A stretch of 64,000 bases of DNA, from positions 1 to 64,000 of IMG/VR virus record IMGVR_UViG_3300047560_000767; one strand, written 5' to 3'. This stretch comes from a virus. Of the stretch, positions 15,090-23,880 are shown piece after piece. A program made the translations under genes and the position numbers. Every line of letters starts with the position of its first letter. Within the stretch, counting starts at the first letter, position 1. The notes below the pieces were generated by a model. That model made no database searches. It was not told where the DNA came from and worked only from the letters and a program-made list of their open reading frames with translations.

Positions 15090-15406
15090 TAGAAGCGGAC
15101 TCCATGCTTTTCTGGACGAGTCTTATTAAACTGAGTCTTCTGATCCATTGCATAATCAAGCGATACCTTTGTATAACCTTCTTTTGCTAAACCTGCATAT
15201 AAATCCAAAGTTCTAATAATGATGTCTGCAGTTTCAAGAGCAATTTCATCTTCACCCTTGTCCTTGCGAATTGCTTCCATCAACTCTGTAACTTCTGATA
15301 CAATCATCATACATTGCTTTGCAATGAAAATGTCATCAACATCTTCAGGCCAAAACCCTTTTGATACCGCTGTCTCGTGTAACTGTTCTGCTAAATCATC
15401 AAGCAT
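15089..15406 (-). CDS. MazG-like NTP pyrophosphohydrolase
   Basis: 105 residues. The all-alpha NTP-PPase metal site is visible as EVTELMEAIR and ETADIIIRTLDL (ExxE...ExxD). The enzyme removes pyrophosphate from dNTPs or from alarmone-type nucleotides. It overlaps dnaE by 8 nt and the CDGSH-like gene by one base. Confidence 0.85.
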   Translation of the reverse strand: MLDDLAEQLHETAVSKGFWPEDVDDIFIAKQCMMIVSEVTELMEAIRKDKGEDEIALETADIIIRTLDLYAGLAKEGYTKVSLDYAMDQKTQFNKTRPEKHGVRF

Positions 15407-18400
15407 TTATATCCTCCAATATAGTTGTTCCATCTTTTGTTTTTCCAAAAGTAAAATTATATGCGTGTCCTTCTTCAATCTTCATGTATGCTTTGGCAAA
15501 TGCTGTTGGAAATACTGTAACTGAATGTAGGTCACGAGACGTATCTGCAAGCGTTAATGTGCCCATCTTTTTACCAGCCTTTGTAATACGTGGCTTAAAA
15601 GATACAACAAACATTTCTTCATCTTTATATGGCAGCATTCTATAGTTTAAGAATTTAATCAGTGCATTGTCTGAGTTCTTAAGTTCGTCAGATGGAATTG
15701 CAGATACAATACGATTATCACTAGCAAGCAAAATATATGTTTTGCCTGGCTCAATGGCAGTCTGCTCTTCATCAAAGATACCGATGCTACCAGTTTTATC
15801 CAAGACCTCAACACGAGACCAACCAGTGCCTCTCTTAATCCCCTTAATCATTCCCATAAGAATGAACGATCCCTTTTCCTCAAACTCTTCAACATCGTTG
15901 ATAAAAGCATGATAATGAGACGGAACGACTGTATTAAACTCTGGCAAACCAAGATACTCATAAAGATTCTCACGAATTTCATCATCATTACGTGGGTTAT
16001 CTGGGAATGTAGCAGCACCCACGACACGAAGAGCCTGAAGTGCACGACTATTTACACCATTACCCTTACCAAAAGTAAACTCTTCTAATTCCTTGTAAGA
16101 GTTAAAAGGTCTTGCAGCCATATACTTTGATGCAATTTTATCTGAAATATACTTGATTGCACTTAGACCAAATCGGATACCCTTACCTTCAATCTTAAAA
16201 TCAATATCTGAGTCATTGATGTGTGGAAGTTTAATAGAGATACCCATACGCTTTGCTTCAATTAGATACTCTGTTCTTGCATCCTTATCTTTTTCATTCT
16301 TTAGAAGAGAATACATAAACTCAATTGGGTAGTGGTACTTTAACCATGCTGTCCAGTATGATAGTGTTGAGTATGCTACAGCGTGTGACTTGTTAAATGA
16401 GTACCCTGCGTGAGCCTCAAAGTCATGCCAAAGGTCTCTTGCAAGATTAGGGGAAATAAATCTGGAAGCACCTGCAACGAACTGATCCTTGAACTGATCA
16501 AACTCCTTAGCGTCCTTCTTCTTACCAATAATCTTACGAACCTTGTCTGCCTCAGCCATTGTCATACCGCCAAGTTCCACACAGGCCTGCATAACTTGCT
16601 CCTGATACAAGATACAGCCATATGTTTCTTCTGTAAATGCTTTTAGAACTTGGTGTGTATAGCCAATATTTTGACGACCATGCTTGCGTTCAATGTAATC
16701 CTTACCGATTGTATTGGCAGCACCTGGACGAACTAGAGCATTAGATGCAGCAAGTTCTGCAAGATTCTTAACACCCATCTTAATTAGCAAATTTGTATAT
16801 GGAGTTGCTTCACATTGGAACACACCCTTGGTATATCCATCAGAAAGCATCTGATAAACATTCTTATCATCCATATCAATTTTTAGAAGATCTATCTTCT
16901 TTCCATCACGCTCTTCAATAATGTTGAGAGTATCTTTAAGGACACTAAGAGTCTTTAGGCCAAGTGCGTCAATCTTAATTAGACCGATGCGTTCTGCTTC
17001 TTCCATATCTACCGCTACAACAGGGATACGATCATCGCTTCCTGGAGAGGTTCGTGTTTCCATAGGTGCATATTTAAAGATAGGCTGCTTAGAGGTAACA
17101 ACGCCAGCAGCGTGAATACCAGTACCACGGATACGACCACGAAGAAGTTCTCCATATTGTTCAACCTCTGGATACTTCTCACGGAACCAAACAGTAGTTC
17201 TAGAAGAACAATATTCGTCCCAAGTATCTACAGTCTTTAAGACTTTATTTACATCAGATAGTGGGATGTTCAATACACGTGCAATGTCACGAACGACTCC
17301 CTTATCTTTAAAAGATAGGAATGTAGCAATAGATGCAACGTGCTTATACTGACGAACTAGATAATCCTTAACCTCTTCACGTCTTGAGTCCTGAATATCA
17401 GTATCAATATCTGGGAAGTCATTACGCTCTGGATTAATAAATCGGAAGAACAAAAGTCCATGCTTGATGGGATCAATATCCGTAATGCCTAGGGCATAGC
17501 AAAGTAATGAACCTGCTGCAGATCCACGACCAGGCCCTACCATGATGCCTTCCTTCTTTGCCCATGCAATCATAGAGCGTACTACAAGGAAGTAAGGACC
17601 AAAGTTCTTGTCGCCAATAACCTTTAACTCTTCTTCAAGACGATCAAAATATTCTTGTGTCTCAAGACCTCTGTCTTTCAAACCAGCAAGAGCAAGTTCA
17701 CGCAACTCTTTATCTGGATCTTGATATTGTACTGGCAGTAGATCTAGATGATCTTTAATCTTATAGTCTTCAACCTTTTCGGCAATCTCTAAAGTATTAG
17801 AGTAGATATCTTCTCTATCGATACCCTGCTTTTCCATAGCAGACTTCATCTGCTCATATGACAAAAGGTGAATATCAAATTTATTAAATGACATTTGACG
17901 GTCTGCACCATATAGGTAGTCTAGACGATCCATCATATTTTTATGCTTTAGAGATTTTTCATAAGTTGCATCCTTTACAGTCTTATTACTGTAAGTGTTC
18001 ATAATCAACTTTAACTCTTGAATTTCTTTTTGAGATTCATCAACATGGTGGCAGTCTGGTGTAACAACAGCCTTAATCTTGAATTCATCTGCAAGTTCAA
18101 GCAAAGTTTTATTTATCTCTGCCGAGTTATGTGGCATAACCTCTACATAGTAATCATCAGCAAATACTCTCTTAAACCATTCTAGGTGCTTCTTTGCTGT
18201 TGCAAGTTCTCCGTGCTCAATCGCCTTAGCGAGAACACCGCTTGGACAGGCAGAAGTGACAATAAGTCCCTCAGAATACTTCTCAAGTACCTCAAAGTCA
18301 ATTCTGGGCTTCTTAAAGAAGCCTTCTGTCCAAGCGATCTCGTTTAACTTGTTAAGGTTCTCCAGACCTTTTTTGTTCTTGGCAAGGATAATAATGTGGT

Positions 18401-18671
18401 TATAAACCATATCAAGTGGTTCAGTTCTATCGTTTTTATCACGCCTGTCAAAACGATCATCACACATATATCCTTCAATGCCAAGAATAGGCTTAATACC
18501 CTTTGATCGTGCCTCACGATACATTTCACGATGCCCTGAAAGGGAACCATGATCTGTAATCGCTATTGCTGGCATCCCAAGTGAAAGTGCACGATCTACA
18601 TACTCCTGTGGAGTCGCTATGCCATCGTATAATGAGTAGTGGGTATGGACGTGTAGGCCTACGTAATTCAT
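15399..18671 (-). CDS. dnaE: DNA polymerase III alpha subunit (DnaE-type)
   Basis: 1090 residues, close to the size of bacterial DnaE. The N-terminal PHP domain has its metal ligands (HVHTHYSLYDG, ITDHGSLSG, IEGY). The polymerase core has GPGRGSAAGS near residue 378 and the catalytic PDIDTD near residue 420. It should replicate the phage genome with the DnaB-like helicase and primase in the same block. It has its ATG 3 nt after the ssDNA-binding gene and is not followed by clamp or clamp-loader genes here, so these may be host proteins. Confidence 0.95.
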   Translation of the reverse strand: MNYVGLHVHTHYSLYDGIATPQEYVDRALSLGMPAIAITDHGSLSGHREMYREARSKGIKPILGIEGYMCDDRFDRRDKNDRTEPLDMVYNHIIILAKNKKGLENLNKLNEIAWTEGFFKKPRIDFEVLEKYSEGLIVTSACPSGVLAKAIEHGELATAKKHLEWFKRVFADDYYVEVMPHNSAEINKTLLELADEFKIKAVVTPDCHHVDESQKEIQELKLIMNTYSNKTVKDATYEKSLKHKNMMDRLDYLYGADRQMSFNKFDIHLLSYEQMKSAMEKQGIDREDIYSNTLEIAEKVEDYKIKDHLDLLPVQYQDPDKELRELALAGLKDRGLETQEYFDRLEEELKVIGDKNFGPYFLVVRSMIAWAKKEGIMVGPGRGSAAGSLLCYALGITDIDPIKHGLLFFRFINPERNDFPDIDTDIQDSRREEVKDYLVRQYKHVASIATFLSFKDKGVVRDIARVLNIPLSDVNKVLKTVDTWDEYCSSRTTVWFREKYPEVEQYGELLRGRIRGTGIHAAGVVTSKQPIFKYAPMETRTSPGSDDRIPVVAVDMEEAERIGLIKIDALGLKTLSVLKDTLNIIEERDGKKIDLLKIDMDDKNVYQMLSDGYTKGVFQCEATPYTNLLIKMGVKNLAELAASNALVRPGAANTIGKDYIERKHGRQNIGYTHQVLKAFTEETYGCILYQEQVMQACVELGGMTMAEADKVRKIIGKKKDAKEFDQFKDQFVAGASRFISPNLARDLWHDFEAHAGYSFNKSHAVAYSTLSYWTAWLKYHYPIEFMYSLLKNEKDKDARTEYLIEAKRMGISIKLPHINDSDIDFKIEGKGIRFGLSAIKYISDKIASKYMAARPFNSYKELEEFTFGKGNGVNSRALQALRVVGAATFPDNPRNDDEIRENLYEYLGLPEFNTVVPSHYHAFINDVEEFEEKGSFILMGMIKGIKRGTGWSRVEVLDKTGSIGIFDEEQTAIEPGKTYILLASDNRIVSAIPSDELKNSDNALIKFLNYRMLPYKDEEMFVVSFKPRITKAGKKMGTLTLADTSRDLHSVTVFPTAFAKAYMKIEEGHAYNFTFGKTKDGTTILEDINA

Positions 18672-18674
18672 CTA

Positions 18675-19331
18675 TTACCAGTCGATATTCGTACTAGTAA
18701 CGGACGGAGTATCGAATCCAAAGTAGAATGCTTCCTGCTCTGGATATGGAACTTCACGAACAACCTTTTCTAGGTTGTGGAATTCATGCTCTCCCCACTT
18801 AAATGGCTCTGAGTCTGGCTTGGTAGGAAGAAGGGTGTAGTTGGTTTCAGTTCCCTGACCATTACGCTTCAACTTCCACTCAAGATTAGAGATGGAACCA
18901 GTTTCAAGTGCGTATTCACGAATTGTGTTAAATGCAGACTGCTTAGAAATACCCTGAGACCATACGGCTACATATGGCTGGTCTTCAAGACCATCGTCTG
19001 CCAAAACATTGCAGTAGAAGCGAAGTCGTGCTCTCCAGCCAGACTTTGGCTCCTTCTTAGCCATTTCACAACCAAAGCAACGACCCTCTGATTCAATAGT
19101 ACAAGCAGCCTTACGCTTGTAATCCTTTGGGTTAGTGTGCTCTGATACAACAACAGAGAGACCACGAGATTCATCATAGTGTGCTGAATCTTGATCTAGT
19201 TCCTCTATAAAACGAATTTTTGCAGACTGACCATCTGCCAACTTAAGCCAACGTACCTTTTGTGCATTTGAATCAAACTTTGGCTTGTCCATCAATGCGT
19301 TGATGTCTTTAAGACCTTTAATTACGCTCAT
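18675..19331 (-). CDS. Single-stranded DNA-binding protein, gp32-like
   Basis: 218 residues. A putative zinc site, CTIESEGRCFGC at about 86-97, precedes an aromatic and basic core (RARLRFYCNV, VAVWSQG). The C-terminus FDTPSVTSTNIDW is a short tail. The layout is like T4 gp32-type phage SSBs. It has its own promoter and an AAAGGAG Shine-Dalgarno, and sits between primase and polymerase. Confidence 0.75.
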   Translation of the reverse strand: MSVIKGLKDINALMDKPKFDSNAQKVRWLKLADGQSAKIRFIEELDQDSAHYDESRGLSVVVSEHTNPKDYKRKAACTIESEGRCFGCEMAKKEPKSGWRARLRFYCNVLADDGLEDQPYVAVWSQGISKQSAFNTIREYALETGSISNLEWKLKRNGQGTETNYTLLPTKPDSEPFKWGEHEFHNLEKVVREVPYPEQEAFYFGFDTPSVTSTNIDW

Positions 19332-19346
19332 TTTTTCTCCTTTAGT

Positions 19347-20291
19347 TTATTGTAGCATAGACAATATTGACTTGTCAAACCGATATTCAAGGTTTTTTAT
19401 TGACGTGTCATCCATGTCGCCTATATCTTTGTACTGCTTTTCAATTGTAATCACGCTAACACGAGATCCAAGTTTCTCTAGAATCCGTTCTCTCATGTTA
19501 CCGCCTGCTTCATCATTATCCGCAATAACTATTATATCATTGAAGTATTTTTGAAGCAAGTCTATTTGTTGTCCAGATACGTTTGCACCTAGTGTTGCTA
19601 CCGCTGCAAAGCCAACCTGGTCCAGTCTAATTGCATCGAAGGATGATTCAACCACATATACCTTGCTAGATGCCTTAACTCTGTGTAGATTAAATAAAGT
19701 TTTAGATTTTGGAAGCCCTGGAGTATTTTTAAATTCTTTTCCTTCTACTGAGCGACCAACAAATCCAACACACATTCCATCTGGAGAGTGAACTGGAATT
19801 GTAACCATATCTTGTTTTTCAGAATAACCAAGTTGAAACTTATCTATAGAACTATCTGAAATATGTCTTTTATGAAAATATCCAGTTGCACGTTGTGATG
19901 ACTTTGACTGGTTATATAAATTTAAAATAAGGTTTTTGTCAAACTCCACAAAGTCTGGCTTTTTATAAAGTTGTTTATTAACATCTTTTTCAATATCAGA
20001 TTCAGTTGCTTTGCTATGAATATATCTAACAGCCTCAAAATATTTTCTTGATGACATATGCATTACCAATTCAATAAGGTCACATACCTTATGACAAGAA
20101 AAGCAAAAAAATGTACCGTTATTTTTGTCTACTTCACCTGCTGGAGTTCGGTTATTATTATGGAATGGGCAAAAGATAATATAGTCAGAATCTACTTCAT
20201 TCTCAACAGTTACGCCTGCACCTGTGAGGACTCTTTTGATCTGTGTGGCTGTGTAGATATTGCCACTGTTCCGTCTATTCCTGTTATCCAT
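19347..20291 (-). CDS. DnaG-type DNA primase
   Basis: 314 residues, shorter than cellular DnaG. The CHC2 zinc finger is C41-PFH44 ... C63-FSC66. The TOPRIM domain has E215 in VYVVESSFDAI and the D-x-D in IVIADNDEAGG (258-260). It makes RNA primers for the phage replisome. It lacks the C-terminal helicase-binding domain of long primases. Its 5' end overlaps the preceding gene by 82 nt. Confidence 0.9.
   Translation of the reverse strand: MDNRNRRNSGNIYTATQIKRVLTGAGVTVENEVDSDYIIFCPFHNNNRTPAGEVDKNNGTFFCFSCHKVCDLIELVMHMSSRKYFEAVRYIHSKATESDIEKDVNKQLYKKPDFVEFDKNLILNLYNQSKSSQRATGYFHKRHISDSSIDKFQLGYSEKQDMVTIPVHSPDGMCVGFVGRSVEGKEFKNTPGLPKSKTLFNLHRVKASSKVYVVESSFDAIRLDQVGFAAVATLGANVSGQQIDLLQKYFNDIIVIADNDEAGGNMRERILEKLGSRVSVITIEKQYKDIGDMDDTSIKNLEYRFDKSILSMLQ
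19349..19378 (-). promoter_or_regulatory. Promoter TTGACA-18-TACAAT for SSB gene
   Basis: -35 TTGACA (19373-19378), spacer ending TGC, -10 TACAAT (19349-19354), 17 nt before the ATG at 19331 with a Shine-Dalgarno AAAGGAG. It lies at the end of the primase gene. Confidence 0.75.
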
Positions 20292-20536
20292 TTGCTCTGT
20301 TTTCTTCCTACGTATACTCCATGTAATGTTAATTCAAATTCAAATAATTGTTTGTGTGGGTTATAGTCTAGCGTAAAGTCTGGGTCTATGTCAAGTCTAG
20401 GCACATATCCAGCAATACGCATCTCAGTCTTAAGTAATCTAATATACTCCTCACGAAGGCGACCAATGGCTGATTCATCGTGGATTGTTCCACTTAAATT
20501 GAATCTTTTGATTGGTCTGTGATGAAAGTGCTTCAT
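20210..20536 (-). CDS. Protein of unknown function upstream of primase
   Basis: 108 residues beginning MKHFHHRPIKRF; no motif recognised. The central LRIDP/FELTLHGVYVG part looks like an alpha-beta fold. It ends 82 nt inside the primase gene in another frame. TATAAT lies 7 nt before its ATG, so it probably has a leaderless mRNA. Confidence 0.6.
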   Translation of the reverse strand: MKHFHHRPIKRFNLSGTIHDESAIGRLREEYIRLLKTEMRIAGYVPRLDIDPDFTLDYNPHKQLFEFELTLHGVYVGRKQSKWITGIDGTVAISTQPHRSKESSQVQA

Positions 20537-20543
20537 ACAGACT

Positions 20544-20549
20544 ATTATA
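20544..20549 (-). promoter_or_regulatory. -10 TATAAT, leaderless
   Basis: TATAAT ends 7 nt before the ATG at 20536. No clear -35 and no extended TG, and no Shine-Dalgarno before the start. Confidence 0.5.
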
Positions 20550-20556
20550 CTGTCTA

Positions 20557-21783
20557 TTATGCACTTTGATCCTCATAGTCCTTATACTTGTACCAACCCT
20601 TATCAAAGTCTGCTTGTACTAAAAACTCTCCCATAAAACCATTACGGTTCTTACGGAATACGCATTCAATGATATCTGAATTTGTACCACGACCTAAAGC
20701 GAGTACCCAGTCAGCATCATATGCGATCTGACGAGACCATGCAGTCTGTCCCAATGTAGGAACAGTATCCAACTTAGTAACATCATCTGGAGTAGCAGAA
20801 GAGATAGCAATAATCGGAACCTCTTCACCAATAGCCATGAGTTTAAGTTCTCGTGAAAGGTTCTTCATACGAACCGTTTCGTTATCTGACTTTTGATTTG
20901 GAGACATCAACTGCAAGTAGTCAACAATAACAAAGTCTGGCTTATATTGATCAATCTTTCCACGCAATACAGATGGGGTAATATCTCCACCAGTATCATT
21001 AGAGATAATGTGGAACTCTGGCTTACCAGCAAGGTTCTTTTGATGCCACGACTTCAATGTATCAATTTCAACCTGTCCAGAAGACAATTTACGGTGTGAC
21101 CAAAGACCTTCACCCATAATAGTAAATACACGGTTACGAACTTCTGTCTCACTCATCTCAAGGGAGATTACTAGTGGTGACTTTCCCTGCTTCCAAGCCT
21201 GTACCGCAAAGTATAGAGATAGCCATGACTTACCAATACCTGGATAGGCTAGGAATACACCAAGTTGTCCTGGCATAATTCCAGCAGGAAGATAGTTATC
21301 AAATCCTGGAAGACCAGTTTTGATACCAGCAATGCCTAGTTCTGCCTGCTTCTTTACATTTTCATAATAGGCTACAGCAGATTCAATATCCGTAACATCG
21401 ATATCACGGATCACCGCTGTATTCTTTTTAAGTTCAGATGTCTTGGCAATAAGTTGTTCTAGGGCATCTATCCCCTTATCTGCCTGAACATCTGCTGCTG
21501 CAGTACGAATAATATCCTTAAGGCTATCAGTCAGATACTCAGCCTGCAATTCTTCAAGGTGATGCTTAGTAGAGCCAACACCACTTGCAATGTTGAAGTC
21601 TCTAAACTTTTCCATAACAAGTGATGCTGGTGGTACAACAGAGTTTGCCTCAAAATACCTGCGGATAAAAGCCCAGATATCATTATGAGTTCTTAGAATG
21701 TTATCTACGTTAGCCTGAAGCAGTACATGGATTTGCTTATCTTCTAAAACAGCAGAGATTAATTTCTCTTCAATACTATTCAC
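20557..21783 (-). CDS. DnaB-like replicative helicase
   Basis: 408 residues starting at a GTG. An N-terminal helical domain is followed by the RecA-like ATPase: Walker A YPGIGKSWL at 181-189, H1a VISLEMSE, Walker B FVIVDYLQLMSP near 285, and an arginine-finger region GRGTNSDI. It unwinds DNA at the replication fork and works with the primase and DnaE downstream. Its start overlaps the preceding gene by 8 nt. Confidence 0.92.
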   Translation of the reverse strand: MNSIEEKLISAVLEDKQIHVLLQANVDNILRTHNDIWAFIRRYFEANSVVPPASLVMEKFRDFNIASGVGSTKHHLEELQAEYLTDSLKDIIRTAAADVQADKGIDALEQLIAKTSELKKNTAVIRDIDVTDIESAVAYYENVKKQAELGIAGIKTGLPGFDNYLPAGIMPGQLGVFLAYPGIGKSWLSLYFAVQAWKQGKSPLVISLEMSETEVRNRVFTIMGEGLWSHRKLSSGQVEIDTLKSWHQKNLAGKPEFHIISNDTGGDITPSVLRGKIDQYKPDFVIVDYLQLMSPNQKSDNETVRMKNLSRELKLMAIGEEVPIIAISSATPDDVTKLDTVPTLGQTAWSRQIAYDADWVLALGRGTNSDIIECVFRKNRNGFMGEFLVQADFDKGWYKYKDYEDQSA

Positions 21784-22084
21784 TTAACCATTTCCTCGCT
21801 AACTTTCGTCTCTCTAGTCTCTCTTGTGCATCATCTTCTAATAGTGTTCTCTTATTAATTATATCATCTGCGTAATTAGCAAAATATTTCCATGATGGAT
21901 TTTGTGCCACACTAAAATAATAATCTAATAAATCGTAGCATTTTGGCAAAGAGTAGGACTCAACCAAAGCGTCTGCAGCCCATTGCTCAACATTTAGGTT
22001 AAGCATTGGCTTTTGCTCATATCTTTGCGTATGTAACTTGCTATAACGACTAAGCAAAGCCATACGGTCTTTGCGTTCAGCCAT
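21776..22084 (-). CDS. Protein of unknown function before the helicase gene
   Basis: 102 residues, helical and charged (MAERKDRMALLSRYSK ... ERLERRKLARKWLSE). Position directly upstream of and overlapping the helicase gene makes a helicase loader conceivable, but no motif shows it. Confidence 0.6.
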   Translation of the reverse strand: MAERKDRMALLSRYSKLHTQRYEQKPMLNLNVEQWAADALVESYSLPKCYDLLDYYFSVAQNPSWKYFANYADDIINKRTLLEDDAQERLERRKLARKWLSE

Positions 22085-22085
22085 T

Positions 22086-22289
22086 TTATTCCTCGTTTAG
22101 TTCAGACTTGGCTTCTGCAATTTTTGCAGACAACTTATCTTCAACGAACTTGTATACACGCTCAAAAGCCTGATCGGTGTTCTCTCCGTCACGCTTAGAG
22201 TCTACGACACCAAGGTCTAGACGTAGCGACTGGAAATTTCCCAAATTTAGCGTGTAGCCAAGTGTAACTGATACCTTTGTATCTTCCAT
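22086..22289 (-). CDS. Small protein of unknown function
   Basis: 67 residues: a beta-like N-terminus (VSVTLGYTLNLGNFQSLRLDLGV) and a Lys/Glu-rich helix. Small proteins with this layout recur in phage replication blocks; function unknown. Two nt upstream of the next gene. Confidence 0.6.
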   Translation of the reverse strand: MEDTKVSVTLGYTLNLGNFQSLRLDLGVVDSKRDGENTDQAFERVYKFVEDKLSAKIAEAKSELNEE

Positions 22290-22304
22290 TTCATACCCTA
22301 TCTA

Positions 22305-22847
22305 TTAAATTGACTCCGACCAAACGGGAACAAACCGTCCGTCTTCAGTCCTTACATATGTAAGTATACCATCACCCATACGTCTTGTCAACTCTGCCTG
22401 GGTGGGAGTTATATCATTTGTTATTAATTTATCTTTACGTGGTCTACCAATATGGTAGGTAGCCAGTATATCACGAATCTCTCTAACTTGCGACTCTGAA
22501 TAATAACTTCTTACCTGCCAACCTCTAGCACCACCCTTTTGCGATCCAGTTGGAAAGGGGATTACACCACGCTTCATTAACGATGGCATATATTTTTTAT
22601 GTCTATTAATTAATTCTGCGGTCTCTCCAACAGTATATGCACGCTCACGTTTCTTTTTAAAATCAGAAATCAAACAACTTTCTATCTGATCTTTTGTAAT
22701 ATTATAAACTGACATAATGCCATTAGATCTATTTATATGATGTACCCTAACTAGGTCACCGTTTAAAAACCAAACTTTTTTATTTCCAGATATTACAGGG
22801 GCGTGATTGTAGCCTTCGACCTCTGGATTTCCTTTTTTAGCAGCCAT
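22305..22847 (-). CDS. MerR-like DNA-binding protein
   Basis: 180 residues. About residues 70-130 resemble a MerR/Xis winged helix: AYTVGETAELINRHKKYMPS, then a wing with GWQVRSYYSESQVREIRDIL. The N-terminal part (VWFLNGDLVRVHHINRS) is a small beta unit. Probably a phage transcription regulator. It overlaps the upstream zinc-ribbon gene by 55 nt. Confidence 0.6.
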   Translation of the reverse strand: MAAKKGNPEVEGYNHAPVISGNKKVWFLNGDLVRVHHINRSNGIMSVYNITKDQIESCLISDFKKKRERAYTVGETAELINRHKKYMPSLMKRGVIPFPTGSQKGGARGWQVRSYYSESQVREIRDILATYHIGRPRKDKLITNDITPTQAELTRRMGDGILTYVRTEDGRFVPVWSESI

Positions 22848-22984
22848 AGCCCCTCATTCGATTCTTGTGGTGGATGAAAAAATTTTCTAGAACCACAAGT
22901 CATACAATAAATCTCAAGATGACCAACAGAGTTGTATTGTCTATCAACAAACATTCTATTGGCACATTTTTTGCATTTTAGCAC
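22793..22984 (-). CDS. Zinc-ribbon protein
   Basis: 63 residues with C-x2-C (CKKC) and CMTC about 20 residues later, a four-Cys ribbon. It begins at the last base of the preceding structural gene and overlaps the MerR-like gene by 55 nt. It marks the change from tail genes to the replication block. Confidence 0.65.
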   Translation of the reverse strand: MLKCKKCANRMFVDRQYNSVGHLEIYCMTCGSRKFFHPPQESNEGLWLLKKEIQRSKATITPL

Positions 22985-23427
22985 TACTGCGGAATACCGA
23001 CAATAACAAAGTTGACAGCGGTTGAAACACTTCCAGTAGCATTAAATGTTACAGTAAAATCTACCTTAGAAGTAGTGATTGCTGTCAAAACAACGGATAC
23101 ATTTTTTCCAGCATTTGATCCGCCAATATTAATAGGAGATGCTGTAACAACTGGAACATACTTAAAGTCAGTGCCAAACTCATATGTTCTGCTTACCTGA
23201 TCTCCATTATTATATGTTGCATTATTTGCAACTACTTGATACCCGCCAATAATTCTTGCCTCTGAAGCCTTAACGCTTTGCTTTCCAAGGTTTGGGGTAT
23301 CAATAGTGACATATTTATTAATTGAAGGGGAAACCTGAGTAGACAAATCGTTAACTGCGTTAGCAAGTTCGTATAGGTAGGCCACATCTAGTGGTTGGCC
23401 TCGTTCTGGTAATGGTATTTTAGACAT
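22984..23427 (-). CDS. Virion-associated beta-rich protein
   Basis: 147 residues. A short helical N-terminus (AYLYELANAVNDLSTQV) is followed by a beta domain with FKYVPVVTASPINIG, similar in style to H-type-lectin-like tips of phage fibres. It follows the fibronectin-like gene and has an AGGAGG Shine-Dalgarno. Confidence 0.55.
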   Translation of the reverse strand: MSKIPLPERGQPLDVAYLYELANAVNDLSTQVSPSINKYVTIDTPNLGKQSVKASEARIIGGYQVVANNATYNNGDQVSRTYEFGTDFKYVPVVTASPINIGGSNAGKNVSVVLTAITTSKVDFTVTFNATGSVSTAVNFVIVGIPQ

Positions 23428-23441
23428 AATTCCTCCTATAT

Positions 23442-23450
23442 ATTATACCA
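23442..23450 (-). promoter_or_regulatory. Extended -10 TGGTATAAT
   Basis: TGGTATAAT lies 14 nt before the ATG at 23427; the expected start site leaves a leader of only about 8 nt containing AGGAGG. Confidence 0.6.
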
Positions 23451-23880
23451 CTAAGTCGATGGTATCTGTAACAAAAATGTTTGAATTATCATATTGCTGC
23501 CTTGGAAAAGAAGAAACCTGAACGGAAAATTTTACAGATGTTTTCCCAGCCTTTTTCATTGTAACCAAAGAGTTAGTACTGGTTGTTGTTAAAAATTCCC
23601 AGGCTCCAGAGTCCCAAGAAACAAAAACATCATAACTAGAAATATGATCCAAAAGATTCCAGACCAAAGTTATGACATTTTTATCTGGTGACGTTGAAGC
23701 AGAATATTGAACCTGAGTAATTGCATTAGAAGATATTTCATGTTGTGGTGACCAGTGAGATGTTCTATTTTTATCATCAGATATAAATCTATATCTAATA
23801 ATATAAGAAGAGTTTGGACCAAACAATGATGGCAGACTTGCCTTGGGAATTGTTATTTTCTTAATTCCTACATCTGCCAC
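23443..23880 (-). CDS. Fibronectin-III-like virion protein
   Basis: 145 residues. YIIRYRFISDDKNRTSHWSP and VITLVWNLLDHISSYDVFVS resemble paired FnIII-type sandwiches. Likely a tail-tip accessory protein. One-base overlap with the fibre gene upstream. Confidence 0.55.
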   Translation of the reverse strand: MADVGIKKITIPKASLPSLFGPNSSYIIRYRFISDDKNRTSHWSPQHEISSNAITQVQYSASTSPDKNVITLVWNLLDHISSYDVFVSWDSGAWEFLTTTSTNSLVTMKKAGKTSVKFSVQVSSFPRQQYDNSNIFVTDTIDLVV

